Assembly: GCF_003591175.1 (NCBI RefSeq)
Contig: NZ_QYYG01000002.1
Coordinates: 62,001-126,000 of the forward strand
Direction: 5' to 3'
DNA length: 64,000 nt
Origin: Serratia inhibens
Lineage (GTDB): Bacteria > Pseudomonadota > Gammaproteobacteria > Enterobacterales > Enterobacteriaceae
Each line of letters begins with the position of its first letter. Position 1 is the first letter of the stretch. The notes below the pieces were generated by a model that did no database searches, was not told the origin of the DNA, and was given only the letters and a program-made list of their open reading frames with translations. Positions 35,857 to 46,921 of this stretch are shown here, one piece after another. A program made the position numbers and the translations under genes.

Positions 35857-37367
35857 TCGCCGCCGTTCAATGGCCCGGTCTGCGCCGGTATTGCCGGCGT
35901 TTGCAAGGTTTTCGCCGGCGGTAACCCCTCGTCGGCGCCGGCAGCCAGCGTCAGCGGCGGCGTCACCTGCAGGTCAATCCAGTTGGAGGTGACCAATTGG
36001 TGCTTATCGTCCTCCAGCGTGACCGATAAACGGTAGCTGTTGCTTGCGCCTGGGGCTGCATCCCACTTTGGTACAATCAGGCTCCAGCCATGCGGATCGT
36101 TACCGTTGTGCGGGGGGGTCAGGCTCAAAGCCTGGGTATCCCCTTGCCAACTGACGCGGGCGATTTTGTTGGCCGCTTTAATTTCAAGCACCAGCGGTAA
36201 CGTCTCCCCTTCGCGCAGGCTCCAGGGCGGCGTAGCCAAAAACACCTGCAACGTTTTGCGCTGCCGGAACGCCAGCACCGGGATATTTTTGCGTTCGATA
36301 TTGTCATAGCGGCTACCGCGCAGCGACTTTGCCTGCGCAACATACTCCGGCGATATCTGTTTCACCAACGGCACGCCGAGCCGGTAACTCAACGCCAGCT
36401 CAACCTGCTCCTGGCTCACCCCGCCTTCGCCCATTTTGTGCAGCGCTTTCACCGTCACCAGCGGCACCGGCGTGTAATTCACCCCAAACTGCATGGCGCG
36501 CGGATCATTTTGTTTTTTACCGCTACCGAACAGATCGACATTCTCCCCCCAGTACTGCTCGTAGCTGAGAGAACCGCCAATCTGGCGATAAAACGGCAGG
36601 TACCCTTGAGTGGTAACGTCATAGCCGCTCGCCGGCCGACTGAGGAACACCGCGTCGTTTTTTTGCTGCGCCAGCGCCGACAGCGGATAGTAATAGTTGG
36701 CGGAAAAACGCAGAAAATCGCCCCAGGCTTCCGCGCCCACGCTGGCGCGATTGTGCCGACGTTCAAAATCGCTGTCGAGCACCGTGTTGTACCCCAACAG
36801 CCAATCCCCGGCGACCCAGCGTTGCCCAATCCCTACATTGCCCAGCGAACCGTCGTTTTGCTGCAAAAGACTGAGTTGGCTATAAGTCAGCAAGCCGTTT
36901 ACGTCATACAGCGGGCTGAACAGCTGGCCGCTGCTGCCGGCAAAATCCCCCTGGTTGGACACCACCAGCGACAGTTTTGCGGTGCCCAGCGGCGATAACA
37001 ACTCCTGCGCTTGCTGCTGCAAAACGTCGTTTGCCTGGCCCAACACATAGTTCTCGGCACGGGTGCGCACCTGCTGGCCGGAAACGTTATTCAAATTACG
37101 CTCGCCCAGTTGTTTGGCCATGGTGGCCCACTCTTTCTCGCGCGCAGCGTCGTCCTGGGCGTTGCCGCCAAGTTCGGGTAAATCATTGCCCGGTGAGCGA
37201 GCGACGGTAGCGGGTGCCGGAGGGGATTCAGCCTGAACAGGCAAGGTGCCGGACAGCCAGGCGAGCGGCCACACCAGCAGCGCCGCCGGTAAACTGCCGG
37301 TAAGGCGAGGGAGAAAATGAACGGCTTTTTTCACTCTGTAACGTGTTTTTTGTATAACGTCAGTCAT
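35853..37367 (-). CDS. ychO: YchO-like inverse autotransporter / invasin-family protein
   Basis: The 504-residue protein has a basic N-terminus with a signal sequence ([21 protein letters not shown]) and an inverse-autotransporter beta-barrel at about 110-360 ([59 protein letters not shown]). A C-terminal Ig-like passenger segment follows, then a proline-rich end. In E. coli ychO is also convergent with narL, which supports orthology. Intimin/invasin relatives mediate adhesion; no such role is shown for YchO here. ATG 37367 is preferred over one eleven codons upstream since it begins the signal region. Confidence 0.85.
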   Translation of the reverse strand: MTDVIQKTRYRVKKAVHFLPRLTGSLPAALLVWPLAWLSGTLPVQAESPPAPATVARSPGNDLPELGGNAQDDAAREKEWATMAKQLGERNLNNVSGQQVRTRAENYVLGQANDVLQQQAQELLSPLGTAKLSLVVSNQGDFAGSSGQLFSPLYDVNGLLTYSQLSLLQQNDGSLGNVGIGQRWVAGDWLLGYNTVLDSDFERRHNRASVGAEAWGDFLRFSANYYYPLSALAQQKNDAVFLSRPASGYDVTTQGYLPFYRQIGGSLSYEQYWGENVDLFGSGKKQNDPRAMQFGVNYTPVPLVTVKALHKMGEGGVSQEQVELALSYRLGVPLVKQISPEYVAQAKSLRGSRYDNIERKNIPVLAFRQRKTLQVFLATPPWSLREGETLPLVLEIKAANKIARVSWQGDTQALSLTPPHNGNDPHGWSLIVPKWDAAPGASNSYRLSVTLEDDKHQLVTSNWIDLQVTPPLTLAAGADEGLPPAKTLQTPAIPAQTGPLNGGD

Positions 37368-37897
37368 TACTCTGTCGCCATCCCCACATCCGGAGGGCAC
37401 GGCGCATCAACCTTTTTTTGCTGCGGCCACTCCAGACGGCAGACAACTCGACTTTCGCAAACTATAGCACAGGGCATTCATTCCTCTGTCGGGGGGCCCG
37501 GTGCCAAAGCGCATCATGAATACCAAAGCCTAATGGATTCCCGATGAGAAACAATCGGATAAACCTCAGTTATTTATGTGACAACGTAACAATAATGTTA
37601 TCCCCTGCACCCCCGACGTCATCGGTTATAAAAATGCTCGCGTCCGGCCCACCAAACGGCATGAATTCACTTTATTTCACCTGAAATTTCGCCGAAAAAA
37701 ACCGCAAACAAAAATTAACACGACCAATAACAGATTGATTATATGCAGCAATGCGCAATTTTTTGCGATTCATCCTGCCGTTGAACAACACTTTGCAGCC
37801 ACGCTCGCAATCCCCGTCATTGATGGCATCATTTTTCCCTATCAGTCGCATTTTGCCGTTATTTTGAACGCTAATTTCAGCTCGGCAAGGACGCTTT
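37368..37897. other. Intergenic region, no gene seen
   Basis: About 530 bases lie between ychO and the prepilin peptidase gene, both reading outward from it. It holds an AT-rich patch near 37550-37740 that may contain promoters. A 99-codon minus-strand frame at 37672-37971 runs into the peptidase gene, lacks family features and is probably chance. Confidence 0.5.
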
Positions 37898-38551
37898 ATG
37901 CTCGATGGCGCACAATTCGATCTCTGGCATCGCTGCCTGTTTATACCGGTTCTGCTGCTGGCGGCAGCCATAGCTACGCGGCTGATTCGCTGCGTATCGG
38001 CAAGCCAGATACCACCGCCATCCGGGCAGGCACGCTGGGTGATATGGGCTGCCCTCTGCGCCGGGTTGGCGGCATTGCCTTTCGGTATGCCGCTCCTGCA
38101 ACGCTTAATGTTGCTGCCGGTGGCTGCGGTATTGCTTGCGCTGGCGTTTATCGACCGGCGGTACCGCTTGTTGCCGGATCGCCTGACGCAGCCGCTGCTA
38201 TGGGCCGGGTTGCTGGTTAATCAACAAGGCTATTTCACTTCGCTGCCAGAGGCGGTATCGGGGGCTGTCGCCGGTTATCTGTCGCTGTGGCTGCTCAATG
38301 CGGCCTATCGCCACCGCCATCGACGGGATGGCATCGGGCAAGGGGATTTTAAACTGTTGGCGGCATTAGGCGCCTGGGTCGGCTGGCCCGCTCTGCCGAT
38401 GCTGGTCACCGGTGCAGCGGCGACGGGATTATGCACAGTGGCCATTGCCGGTCTGCTGCGCAAACCCGGCTGGCAAGCCCCGCTGCCGTTCGGCCTGTAC
38501 CTGGCGGCTGCCGCCTGGCCGTTGCTGCTATCGGCGGCCGGCGGGGAATAG
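37898..38551 (+). CDS. Prepilin peptidase (A24 family) without methylase domain
   Basis: The 217-residue membrane protein has the two aspartates of type IV prepilin peptidases: one in LALAFIDRRYRLLPD near 86 and one in the GxGD motif GIGQGDFKLLAALG near 150. These enzymes cut leader peptides of pilins and pseudopilins at the inner membrane. The N-terminal cysteine-rich methyltransferase domain of PilD/GspO is missing, so it is a short form. AAGGAC lies before the ATG. No pilus or type II secretion genes are nearby, so its substrates must be encoded elsewhere. Confidence 0.83.
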   Translation: MLDGAQFDLWHRCLFIPVLLLAAAIATRLIRCVSASQIPPPSGQARWVIWAALCAGLAALPFGMPLLQRLMLLPVAAVLLALAFIDRRYRLLPDRLTQPLLWAGLLVNQQGYFTSLPEAVSGAVAGYLSLWLLNAAYRHRHRRDGIGQGDFKLLAALGAWVGWPALPMLVTGAAATGLCTVAIAGLLRKPGWQAPLPFGLYLAAAAWPLLLSAAGGE

Positions 38552-38717
38552 CCCCGTCAACGGGGTATAACGCTTGATTTCACCTTATTTCACTCTGGCG
38601 GCAGGTATGCCTGGGCCATTTTCCGCTGTTATAGCCCGCTGTCGGTACGACTGTTATGGCGAGTCCCCGCCCGCACCACTATCCTTTGGCTGAGCCAAAA
38701 TCAACACAGGAGGTTAT

Positions 38718-39284
38718 ATGAACGATCGTGGTTTATCCGCACTCGCGCTCGGCGCGGCGTTATTGACGGGGTCACTGTCATTCGCGGCACAGGCGGCCGG
38801 CACCTTTACCCTCACCTCACCGGTGTTTCAGGACGGCGGGATGCTGGCGCAGAAATATGCCGGCGCGACGCCGGGCAACGCCAGTTGCACTGGCGATAAC
38901 GTTTCGCCGCCGCTGAACTGGAGCAACCCACCCGCAGGCACCCAGAGTTTCGCCCTGCTGCTGTCCGATCCCGAGGGACGCAGCGGCCTTGGCGTCAGCC
39001 ATTTGGTGGCCTACGGCATTCCCGTCTCGGCCAGCGGCTTCGCCGAGGGGGATCTCACCCTGGGCAAAGGCTTTGTCGGGGGTAAAAACTCGCCGGGTAC
39101 CGGGGTCTATCACGGCCCTTGCCCACCGGCCGGTTCAGGGTTGCACCACTATACCTTCGTGCTGATTGCCACCGATCTCCCTCCCCATGCATTTGGCCCC
39201 GGGTTAACGCGCGAACAACTCCTGGCAAAACTGCAAGGCCACGCCAAGGGCGGCGCGGGGATTATCGGCCGCTTCGGCCAATAG
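38718..39284 (+). CDS. Secreted YbhB/YbcL-family (PEBP-like) protein
   Basis: The 188-residue product has a signal peptide (LALGAALLTGSLSFAAQA) and a phosphatidylethanolamine-binding-protein fold: LTSPVFQDGGMLAQKYA, GDNVSPPLNWSNPPAGTQSFALLLSDPEG and YHGPCPPAGSGLHHYTFVLIATD. The DPEG and GPCPP blocks line the ligand pocket. Bacterial homologues (YbcL in uropathogenic E. coli) are periplasmic or released; function here is unknown. AGGAGG precedes the ATG. It converges on cobA, 4 bases from its end. Confidence 0.87.
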   Translation: MNDRGLSALALGAALLTGSLSFAAQAAGTFTLTSPVFQDGGMLAQKYAGATPGNASCTGDNVSPPLNWSNPPAGTQSFALLLSDPEGRSGLGVSHLVAYGIPVSASGFAEGDLTLGKGFVGGKNSPGTGVYHGPCPPAGSGLHHYTFVLIATDLPPHAFGPGLTREQLLAKLQGHAKGGAGIIGRFGQ

Positions 39285-39288
39285 CCGC

Positions 39289-40104
39289 TCAGGCGGTGAC
39301 CGCCTCTGCCTCTGCCTCTGCAGTAACCGCCGCCGCGCGGTACAGGCTGACCACCTCACCAATCACCAGCAGGCTGGGTGAAACCGGCTGCTGCCGGGCT
39401 ATCATCACCGGCAGTTCGCCCAGAGTACCAATCAATACCCGCTGCTGCGGCTGGGTGCCGCGTTCAATGATCGCCAATGGCATCCCTGCCGGCATACCAT
39501 GGCGCAGCAACTGCGCGGCGATGGTTTCACTCAAGGCCAGCCCCATATAAAACACCAGCGTTTGCCCCGAACTGACCAATCCCGGCCAGTCCAGATCCAC
39601 ATCGCCGTTACGGCTGTGGCCGGTAACAAAACGCACCGACTGCGCGTAATCCCTGTGGGTTAACGGAATACCGCTCGCCGCCGCACAACCGCTGGCGGCG
39701 GTAATGCCCGGCACCACGTGGCAGGTCACGCCATGACGTTGCAACCAGGCCATCTCCTCGCCGCCGCGACCAAAAATAAAAGGGTCACCGCCCTTCAGCC
39801 GCACCACCCGATTGCCGGCCTGCGCCAGCTCTACCAGCAGTTGTTCGATCTCCGATTGCGCCAGGGTGTGACAGCGCAGAGATTTACCCACGTCGATACG
39901 CAGCGCTTCCGCAGGCAGCAACGCCATTACCGCCGGGGAAACCAGACGATCAAACACCACCACGTCCGCCTGCCGGATCACCCGCAGCGCCTTCAACGTC
40001 AGCAGTTCGGCATCCCCCGGCCCGGCACCGACCAGCCACACTTCACCCCGGCGCACCGGCTGGCGACGATCGCCGGCCAACATCAGCATTTCAAGTACCT
40101 TCAT
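39289..40104 (-). CDS. cobA: Uroporphyrinogen-III C-methyltransferase (CobA-type)
   Basis: This 271-residue enzyme uses SAM to methylate uroporphyrinogen III to precorrin-2, the first step to siroheme. Motifs are [19 protein letters not shown] at 20-40, [18 protein letters not shown] near 105, and [23 protein letters not shown] near 140. GGAGG lies before ATG 40104; a longer frame begins inside nasA. It is the last gene of the nas operon, 13 bases after nasA, where it would supply siroheme for the nitrite reductase. The C-terminal tail is an odd Ala/Glu-rich run ([13 protein letters not shown]). Confidence 0.92.
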   Translation of the reverse strand: MKVLEMLMLAGDRRQPVRRGEVWLVGAGPGDAELLTLKALRVIRQADVVVFDRLVSPAVMALLPAEALRIDVGKSLRCHTLAQSEIEQLLVELAQAGNRVVRLKGGDPFIFGRGGEEMAWLQRHGVTCHVVPGITAASGCAAASGIPLTHRDYAQSVRFVTGHSRNGDVDLDWPGLVSSGQTLVFYMGLALSETIAAQLLRHGMPAGMPLAIIERGTQPQQRVLIGTLGELPVMIARQQPVSPSLLVIGEVVSLYRAAAVTAEAEAEAVTA

Positions 40105-40117
40105 GTCATCACCTCCG

Positions 40118-42769
40118 CTATGCCACCCGTTGGGCCGCATGCCGTTGAATCAACTTTTTCAGCTCCGATAAACAAGAACCGCAGTTGGTGCCGCATTGCA
40201 GACGCTCGCCCAGTTCACCGGCGTTGTGACAACCGCCCTGAATCGCCGCAATAATGCGGTTCTCGCCCACGCCGAAGCAGCTGCAAATCGTCGCCCCGGC
40301 CGCCGGCTGCCCCGTCGCCCCTCGCCCCGCCAGCAGCGCCAACCGTTGCGGCCCACTGACCGGCGGTTGTGCAAAAGCGCCCAGAATTGCCGGTCGATCG
40401 AGCAGCGGAGCCTGCCGGCGAACATAAAATGCCAGTTGTACCTCGCCCTGACGCCAACCAATCACATGCAAACCACGCTGGGCCAGCTGCGCGGTTTGCA
40501 GCGTCAGGCCTTCCAGCGGGAAATGCCGCAGCAGCCACTCTTGCCAGTCCTCGACCGGTCGTTGCCCGGCCATGATGTAGTGGGTCAGGCCGTCCTGCGC
40601 CACCCGGCTCCAGTAAATGCCCACCGGAGGTGCCACCTCGGCGCGCAGGAAAATCTCCGCCTGCCAGTTCGTCGGCCAGAGGCTGACTCGCACCGGCGCA
40701 TGCTTGCTTTCCGGCTGGCCGGAATGAGCATCCACTACCGGCGGGATCAGGCTGTCGACCCGGCCCTGGGCGGTAAACTGGCCATTCCAGTGCATCGGGG
40801 CGAAAACGCTGCCGCGTCGCTGCCCCGGATGACACTGGGCGCGCGCCAGCATCCAGCCGTGGGGCGAACTGAGCCGCACCAGGGCGTTATCGACGATGCC
40901 CAACTCGGCCGCATCCTGCGGATGCATTTCACAGAACGGCTCGCTGAGGTGGCGCATCAGGCGCGCCGCTTTGCCGGTGCGCGTCATGGTGTGCCACTGA
41001 TCGCGAATACGGCCGGTGTTCAGCACCAACGGATAACGCGGCGATACCGCATTTTGCGGCAGGCGCGGCGTCACCGGCAGCAGTTGCGCTTTGCCGTCCG
41101 CGTGGAAAAAGCGGCCATCGCCGAACAGGCGCCGACACCCGCCAGGGTGCCGGGCATTCACCGGCCACTGTACGGGCGTCATGTGCAACCACCGCTCTCG
41201 ATCCCACGGCGCCAGCAAGCTGATATCGAAGGCGCGCGTGCCGTTATTTTCAAAGCCGGACAGCGCGGCGTGTTCGCTGAAAATCTCCGAAGGGTGCCGG
41301 TAACCGAACGCCGCACCATAACCCATACGCTGCGCCACCTGGCTGAGGATCCACCAGTCGGCCCGCGCCTCTCCCGGCGGCGGCAAAAACGCGCGCTGGC
41401 GGGATATGCAGCGTTCGGAATTGGTAACGCTGCCCTCTTTTTCGCCCCAGGCCAGCGCCGGCAAGCGGATATGCGCCAGTTCTGCGGTATCGGTCACCGC
41501 CATCACTTCCGACACCACCACCAGCGGACACTGTTTCAGCGCCTGCCGCACCGCATCCGCATCCGGCAGCGATACCGCCGGATTGGTGCCCATGATCCAC
41601 ACCGCCTTCACCTGCCCGGCGGCCATCGCCTGGAACAACTCCACCGCATTCAGGCCCGGTTGCCGGGCAATGCCCGGCGACTGCCAGAAACGCTGCACCC
41701 GGTCGATGTCCTCGTCGCTGAACCCCATATGCGCGGCCAACTGATTGGCCAGCCCGCCCACTTCGCGCCCGCCCATCGCATTCGGCTGGCCGGTAATGGA
41801 AAACGGACCGCTGCCCGGCCGGCCAATGCGCCCGCCCGCCAGATGCAGGTTAATGATTGCGTTGCATTTATCCGCACCGCTTGAAGACTGGTTGATGCCC
41901 ATGGAATACAGCGTCACCCAATCGCGCGATGTTTTCAGCAGGTTGAAAAATGCCAATACGTCTTTGAGCGGCAGCCCGCAAAAATCCGCTACCCGCTCCG
42001 GCGCCCAGTCGGCCACCGCCGCCAGGGTTTCCTCCACGCCGTTGGCGTGCCGGTGTAAAAAGGCGTTATCCAGACCATCGTGCTGCGCCAGCCAGCGCAG
42101 CGCACCGGTAAACAGCGCGGCGTCGCTGCCGGGACGCAACGGCAGGTGCAGATCGGCAATATCGCAGGTCGCCGTCTCTCGCGGGTCAATCACCACCACA
42201 CGCATTTGCGGCCGCTCCCGGCGCGCTTTTACCAGCCGCTGATACACCACCGGATGCGCCCAGGCGGTGTTGGAGCCGGTCAGGATCACCAAATCCGCCT
42301 GCTCGATGTCCTCATAGCAGCAAGGCACCGCATCGCCGCCGAACGCCCGCTTGTAACCCACCACCGCCGATGCCATGCACAGCCGGGAGTTGGTGTCGAT
42401 ATTGGCCGCGCCAATAAAGCCCTTCATCAGCTTATTGGCGACGTAGTAATCTTCGGTCAACAACTGGCCTGAAGCGTAAAACGCCACCGCCTGCGGACCA
42501 TACTGTTCAATCACGCGGCTAAAACGCAGCGCCACCTGATCCAAGGCCTCGTCCCAGCCCACCGTTCGGCCGTCAACCTGCGGTTGCAGCAACCGGCCTG
42601 TCAGATCCAGGGTTTCTCCCAACGCGCTGCCTTTCACACACAATCTCCCCTGATTGGCCGGATGCGCGACGTCGCCACTGACTGCCACCGCGCCGTCGCT
42701 GCTTTTTTCGACCGCGACGCCGCAGCCAACGCCGCAGTAAGGACAGGTAGTGCAGTGCGCGGCGGTCAT
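40118..42769 (-). CDS. nasA: Assimilatory nitrate reductase catalytic subunit NasA
   Basis: NasA (883 residues) reduces nitrate to nitrite in the cytoplasm. The N-terminal [4Fe-4S] site [15 protein letters not shown], the molybdopterin blocks ([35 protein letters not shown]) and the C-terminal dinucleotide-binding domain place it in the NarB/NasA group. The last 60 residues form a BFD-like [2Fe-2S] domain ([19 protein letters not shown]), as in Klebsiella NasA. Cys near residue 130 in RLCMAS is the likely Mo ligand. The start overlaps the preceding nasCB fusion by 4 bases. Electrons probably come from the NasC-like part of that fusion. Confidence 0.95.
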   Translation of the reverse strand: MTAAHCTTCPYCGVGCGVAVEKSSDGAVAVSGDVAHPANQGRLCVKGSALGETLDLTGRLLQPQVDGRTVGWDEALDQVALRFSRVIEQYGPQAVAFYASGQLLTEDYYVANKLMKGFIGAANIDTNSRLCMASAVVGYKRAFGGDAVPCCYEDIEQADLVILTGSNTAWAHPVVYQRLVKARRERPQMRVVVIDPRETATCDIADLHLPLRPGSDAALFTGALRWLAQHDGLDNAFLHRHANGVEETLAAVADWAPERVADFCGLPLKDVLAFFNLLKTSRDWVTLYSMGINQSSSGADKCNAIINLHLAGGRIGRPGSGPFSITGQPNAMGGREVGGLANQLAAHMGFSDEDIDRVQRFWQSPGIARQPGLNAVELFQAMAAGQVKAVWIMGTNPAVSLPDADAVRQALKQCPLVVVSEVMAVTDTAELAHIRLPALAWGEKEGSVTNSERCISRQRAFLPPPGEARADWWILSQVAQRMGYGAAFGYRHPSEIFSEHAALSGFENNGTRAFDISLLAPWDRERWLHMTPVQWPVNARHPGGCRRLFGDGRFFHADGKAQLLPVTPRLPQNAVSPRYPLVLNTGRIRDQWHTMTRTGKAARLMRHLSEPFCEMHPQDAAELGIVDNALVRLSSPHGWMLARAQCHPGQRRGSVFAPMHWNGQFTAQGRVDSLIPPVVDAHSGQPESKHAPVRVSLWPTNWQAEIFLRAEVAPPVGIYWSRVAQDGLTHYIMAGQRPVEDWQEWLLRHFPLEGLTLQTAQLAQRGLHVIGWRQGEVQLAFYVRRQAPLLDRPAILGAFAQPPVSGPQRLALLAGRGATGQPAAGATICSCFGVGENRIIAAIQGGCHNAGELGERLQCGTNCGSCLSELKKLIQRHAAQRVA

Positions 42770-45700
42770 GATGCAGCGTCCGTCGTTTCCGGCATGGCGG
42801 CCTGCACCGCCAGCGGTTGGCTGTAGACCCAGACTCTGCCCGCCGTCACCCGCACCGGCCAGGCGGTGACACCCGATTGCGCATTATCCACGCAGCTGCC
42901 GTCGCTCAGGCGGAAACGCTGCTTGTATAACGGGGAGATCACCACAGGCACGCCGGCTACGTCACCCAGCAGCCCGCGCGCCAGCACGTTGGCGTCACTG
43001 TCCGGCTCCTGATTCGCCAGCGCATAAACGCCGCTGTCCGGCAGATGGAACAGCGCAATCTGCCGCTGCCCCAGACGTGCGGCAATGCCGGCGTTGGCGG
43101 GGATATCCGCCAGCGCGCAGACATCCAGCCACTGCTCGCCTGCGGCCGGGGCCGGTTGCACTTCGATAACCTGCCCGCGTTCCCCTCCGCTAGCCGGGCG
43201 GCGCTGCCCGCGCTCCGGCTGCCAGACAATGGCTTCGTCCGGACGATCGCTGTTCACAAAGGCGCGGAACAGCTTAAGACGATCCGGGCTGGCGAGCGTG
43301 GTCTGCCATTCGCACTGGTAGCTGCCGACCACCGCCTGCATTTCGTTTTCCAGATCGGCGGCGATACCCAGGCTATCCTCCAGCACCACCTCACGCAGGT
43401 AATCCAGCCCGCCCTCGAGGTTATCCATCCAGGTGCTGGTGCGTTGCAGGCGATCGGCGGTGCGGACATAGAACATCAGGAAACGATCGACCATGCGGAT
43501 CAGCGTGGCGGTGTCGAGATCGCTGGCGAACAAATCCGCATGACGGGGTTTCATGCCGCCGTTGCCGCACAGGTACAGGTTCCAGCCTTTGTCGGTGGCG
43601 ATCACCCCAACGTCCTTGCTTTGCGCTTCTGCGCACTCGCGCGTGCAGCCGGAAACCGCCATCTTGATTTTGTGCGGCGATCGCAATCCCTTGTAACGAT
43701 GCTCCAGCTCAATCGCCAGCGCGGTAGAATCTTGCACGCCATAACGACACCAGCTCGAGCCGACGCAGGATTTCACCGTACGCAGCGACTTGCCGTAGGC
43801 ATGGCCGGTTTCAAACCCGGCGTCGACCAACTGCTGCCAGATTTCCGGCAGTTGCTCCAGCCGGGCGCCAAACAGGTCGACGCGCTGGCCACCGGTAATT
43901 TTGGTATACAGCTGATAGCGCTGGGCGATTTGGCCGATGGCGATCAACCCTGCCGGGGTAATTTCACCGGCCGGCACGCGCGGCACCACCGAATAGGTGC
44001 CGTCTTTTTGAATATTGGCGAAGAAACGATCGTTGGTATCTTGCAACGGCAGGTGCTGCGGCTTCAGCAGGTATTCGTTCCAGCACGACGCCAGAATCGA
44101 TCCCGCCAGCGGTTTGCAAACTTCGCAGCCGCGCCCGTGGCCATGCCGGGCCAACAGATCGTCGAAGGTGCGAATATTGCCAACCCGCACCAGGTGATAC
44201 AGCTCCTGGCGCGAATAGGCAAAATGCTCGCAAACGTCCTTTTTCACTACCACGCCGCGCTGCTGCAGCTCATGCTCCATCACCTGTTTCACCAGCGCGG
44301 CGCAACCGCCACAGCCGGTGCCGGCTTTGGTGCAGGCTTTCACCGCCGCCAAATCACCGCAGCCCTGGTCCACCGCGCAGCTGATATCGCCTTTACTGAC
44401 GTTATGGCAAGAGCAAATCTGCGCCGTGGCCGGTAACGCCGATACGCCCAGCGCTTTTGGCGCGCCGCCCGCGCGAGCCGGTAAAATCAGGCTTTCCGGC
44501 TCGGCAGGCAGCGGCAAATCATTGAGCATCATTTGCTGCAATGTACTGTATTCACTGCTGTCGCCGACCAATACCGCCCCCAGCAGCCGCTTGCCGCCGG
44601 CATCAACCACCAGTTTTTTATACATTTGCGCCGGGCCGTCGACCCAGCTGTAGCTTTGGCTGCCGGGCGTATGACCGTGCGCATCCCCGATCGACGCCAC
44701 CTCCACGCCCAGCAGTTTCAGCTTGGTGCTCATGTCTGCGCCGCAGAACAGGTTTTCCCGCCCGGCCAGCAGATCCGCCAGCGTTCGCGCCATTTGATAC
44801 CCCGGAGCCACCAGCCCGAAAATTTGTCCGTTCCATAAAGCGCATTCGCCGATGGCGTAAATAGCCTCATCGCTGGTGCGGCACTGGCTGTCAATCACGA
44901 TGCCGCCACGTGGCCCGACCTCCAGTTCGGCAGCGCGGGCAAGCTGGTCACGCGGCCGGATACCGGCGGAAAACAGAATCAAATCCGCTTCCAGGGTTTC
45001 ACCGTCGGCGAAATTCATGCTGTGACAGTGTAACGAACCTTCGACAATCGCCTGTGTTTGCTTGCCGGTGTGTACGCTGACGCCCAGCGCCTCAATCTTT
45101 TTACGCAGCATCGCCGCGCCGCCGTCATCCAGTTGTACCCCCATCAGGCGCGGCGCAAACTCCACCACGTGGGTTTTCAGCCCAAGCTGCTGCAAGGCAT
45201 TGGCGGCCTCCAACCCCAACAGACCGCCGCCGACCACCACACCCACGCTGGCGTTGGCGGCGCATTCGGCAATCGCCGCCAGATCTTCCAGCGTGCGGTA
45301 AACCAGGCAGCCGGGGCGATCGTTGCCAGGGATCGGCGGGACAAACGGATAAGAGCCGGTTGCCAGCACCAGGTGGTCGTAGGCCGTTTCGCGCCCCTCG
45401 GCGTCGATCACGCATTTGCGCTGGCGATCGATGGCGCAAACCGCCTGCCCCAGCCGCAATTCAATACCGGAACGCTCGAAAAAGCCCGCTTCCACCATCG
45501 ACAACGAGTCGGCGCTGCGGCCGGAGAAAAATTCCGACAGGTGTACCCGATCGTAAGCCGCCACCGGCTCTTCGCCAAAGACCACAATGTGATACTGCTG
45601 ATGCAGTTCGCGAGCGACCAGTTGTTCCAGGAAGTGATGACCGACCATGCCGTGTCCGGCAACCAGCAAAACGGGCTTATGCATATCAGATGTCCTCTCG

Positions 45701-46914
45701 TCAGACGCCTGCGGCGCCTCGGGTTCGCTACTGCCAAACAGCAGGGCCTCCGGCTGATTCACCGGCTGACCAAGCTGCTGCAGATAAAAAGGGCTGTCCT
45801 GGGCGTCGCCATACAGCAACACGCCCTGTAATCTGCCGTCGCGCACCAGCAGGCGGCGGTAATGCTGCGCCTGCGGGTCTTCGGCATGGTGAAGCTCGGT
45901 TTGCGCATCGGCGATCGTTTCGCCGGCGCTGAACATGTCGATACCGCTGACCTTCAGGCGGGTATGCAGCGGCGCCGGCAAGTAGCCCGGCACCGGCTCA
46001 CCGCTCAGCCGCTGCGCCAATAACCCCGCCTGCTGCCAGCAGGGCGCCACCAGGCCGAAGGTGGTGTCGCCAAGCTGGGCGCATTCGCCGATGGCGAAGA
46101 TCGCCGGGTCCTCAGTCTGCATCCGATCGTCGATCAAAATGCCGCGCTCGCAACCCAGCCCGGCGGCCTGCGCCAGGCTGATTTCGGGCCGCACCCCGGC
46201 GGCGATCACCACCAGATCGCAATCGCGCTGCTCGCCATTACTCAGCGTGGCGGCGTGCACCTGCTCTGTGCCGTGGAACCGGCTGACTTCGCAGGCCAGC
46301 CGACATTCGATACCGCGCTGCAACAGGTTGTGTTGCAGCATTCGCCCGGCGCGGTCATCCAGTTGCCGCTCCATCAGGTGTGTGCCTCGGTGCACCACGG
46401 TGGCGGTCATGCCGCGCTGCGTCAGCGCGGCGGCGGCCTCGATCCCCAACACGCCGCCCCCCACCACCAGCGCATGCCGCCCTGGCCGGCAACGGCCAAG
46501 CATGGCTTCAACGTCGTCCAGTGTGCGAAAACCGTAAATGCCGTTCAGCGTCACGCCGGGCAGTGGCGGCATCAGCGGACGCGAACCTGTGGCGAACACC
46601 AGCAGGTCATAAGGCACCTCATGCCGGGCAGTCATCACCCGTTTTTGCTGCCGATCCACCGCCAGCGCCGGTTCACCGGCCAGCAGCCGCACGCCGTGCC
46701 GGTGGTACCAGTCAAGATCGTGCAACAGGGTCTCGCTGAACGCCTTTTCCCCCGCCAGCACCGGCGACAGCAGAATGCGGTTGTAGTTGCCGCGCGGCTC
46801 CTCGCCAATCACCGTGATGGCATAACGCGCGGGTGCCAACCGGCAGAGCGTCTCCACCAGCCGCATCCCGGCCATGCCGTTGCCAATCACTACCAGTTGG
46901 GTTTTGTCCATCAT
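42766..46914 (-). CDS. nasB: Fused NasC-NasB: NADH/FAD reductase plus NADH-nitrite reductase
   Basis: One uninterrupted frame of 1382 residues joins two enzymes that are separate in Klebsiella. Residues 1-400 are an FAD/NADH oxidoreductase like NasC (VVIGNGMAGMRLVETL, FATGSRPLMPPLPGV, FAIGECAQLG). From Met411 (HKPVLLVAGHGMVGHHF) a complete NasB/NirB follows: a second FAD/NADH domain, a BFD-like [2Fe-2S] domain near 835-875 (CSCHNVSKGD, TGCGGC), a siroheme/[4Fe-4S] domain with SCVGSSWC near 1049 and CTREC near 1088, and a C-terminal ligandless NirD Rieske-like domain near 1280-1370. It would reduce nitrite to ammonium and may also feed NasA. An internal ATG at 45684 with AGAGGA upstream could yield NasB alone. 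Confidence 0.9.
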   Translation of the reverse strand: MMDKTQLVVIGNGMAGMRLVETLCRLAPARYAITVIGEEPRGNYNRILLSPVLAGEKAFSETLLHDLDWYHRHGVRLLAGEPALAVDRQQKRVMTARHEVPYDLLVFATGSRPLMPPLPGVTLNGIYGFRTLDDVEAMLGRCRPGRHALVVGGGVLGIEAAAALTQRGMTATVVHRGTHLMERQLDDRAGRMLQHNLLQRGIECRLACEVSRFHGTEQVHAATLSNGEQRDCDLVVIAAGVRPEISLAQAAGLGCERGILIDDRMQTEDPAIFAIGECAQLGDTTFGLVAPCWQQAGLLAQRLSGEPVPGYLPAPLHTRLKVSGIDMFSAGETIADAQTELHHAEDPQAQHYRRLLVRDGRLQGVLLYGDAQDSPFYLQQLGQPVNQPEALLFGSSEPEAPQASDERTSDMHKPVLLVAGHGMVGHHFLEQLVARELHQQYHIVVFGEEPVAAYDRVHLSEFFSGRSADSLSMVEAGFFERSGIELRLGQAVCAIDRQRKCVIDAEGRETAYDHLVLATGSYPFVPPIPGNDRPGCLVYRTLEDLAAIAECAANASVGVVVGGGLLGLEAANALQQLGLKTHVVEFAPRLMGVQLDDGGAAMLRKKIEALGVSVHTGKQTQAIVEGSLHCHSMNFADGETLEADLILFSAGIRPRDQLARAAELEVGPRGGIVIDSQCRTSDEAIYAIGECALWNGQIFGLVAPGYQMARTLADLLAGRENLFCGADMSTKLKLLGVEVASIGDAHGHTPGSQSYSWVDGPAQMYKKLVVDAGGKRLLGAVLVGDSSEYSTLQQMMLNDLPLPAEPESLILPARAGGAPKALGVSALPATAQICSCHNVSKGDISCAVDQGCGDLAAVKACTKAGTGCGGCAALVKQVMEHELQQRGVVVKKDVCEHFAYSRQELYHLVRVGNIRTFDDLLARHGHGRGCEVCKPLAGSILASCWNEYLLKPQHLPLQDTNDRFFANIQKDGTYSVVPRVPAGEITPAGLIAIGQIAQRYQLYTKITGGQRVDLFGARLEQLPEIWQQLVDAGFETGHAYGKSLRTVKSCVGSSWCRYGVQDSTALAIELEHRYKGLRSPHKIKMAVSGCTRECAEAQSKDVGVIATDKGWNLYLCGNGGMKPRHADLFASDLDTATLIRMVDRFLMFYVRTADRLQRTSTWMDNLEGGLDYLREVVLEDSLGIAADLENEMQAVVGSYQCEWQTTLASPDRLKLFRAFVNSDRPDEAIVWQPERGQRRPASGGERGQVIEVQPAPAAGEQWLDVCALADIPANAGIAARLGQRQIALFHLPDSGVYALANQEPDSDANVLARGLLGDVAGVPVVISPLYKQRFRLSDGSCVDNAQSGVTAWPVRVTAGRVWVYSQPLAVQAAMPETTDAAS

Positions 46915-46921
46915 CCGGCTC

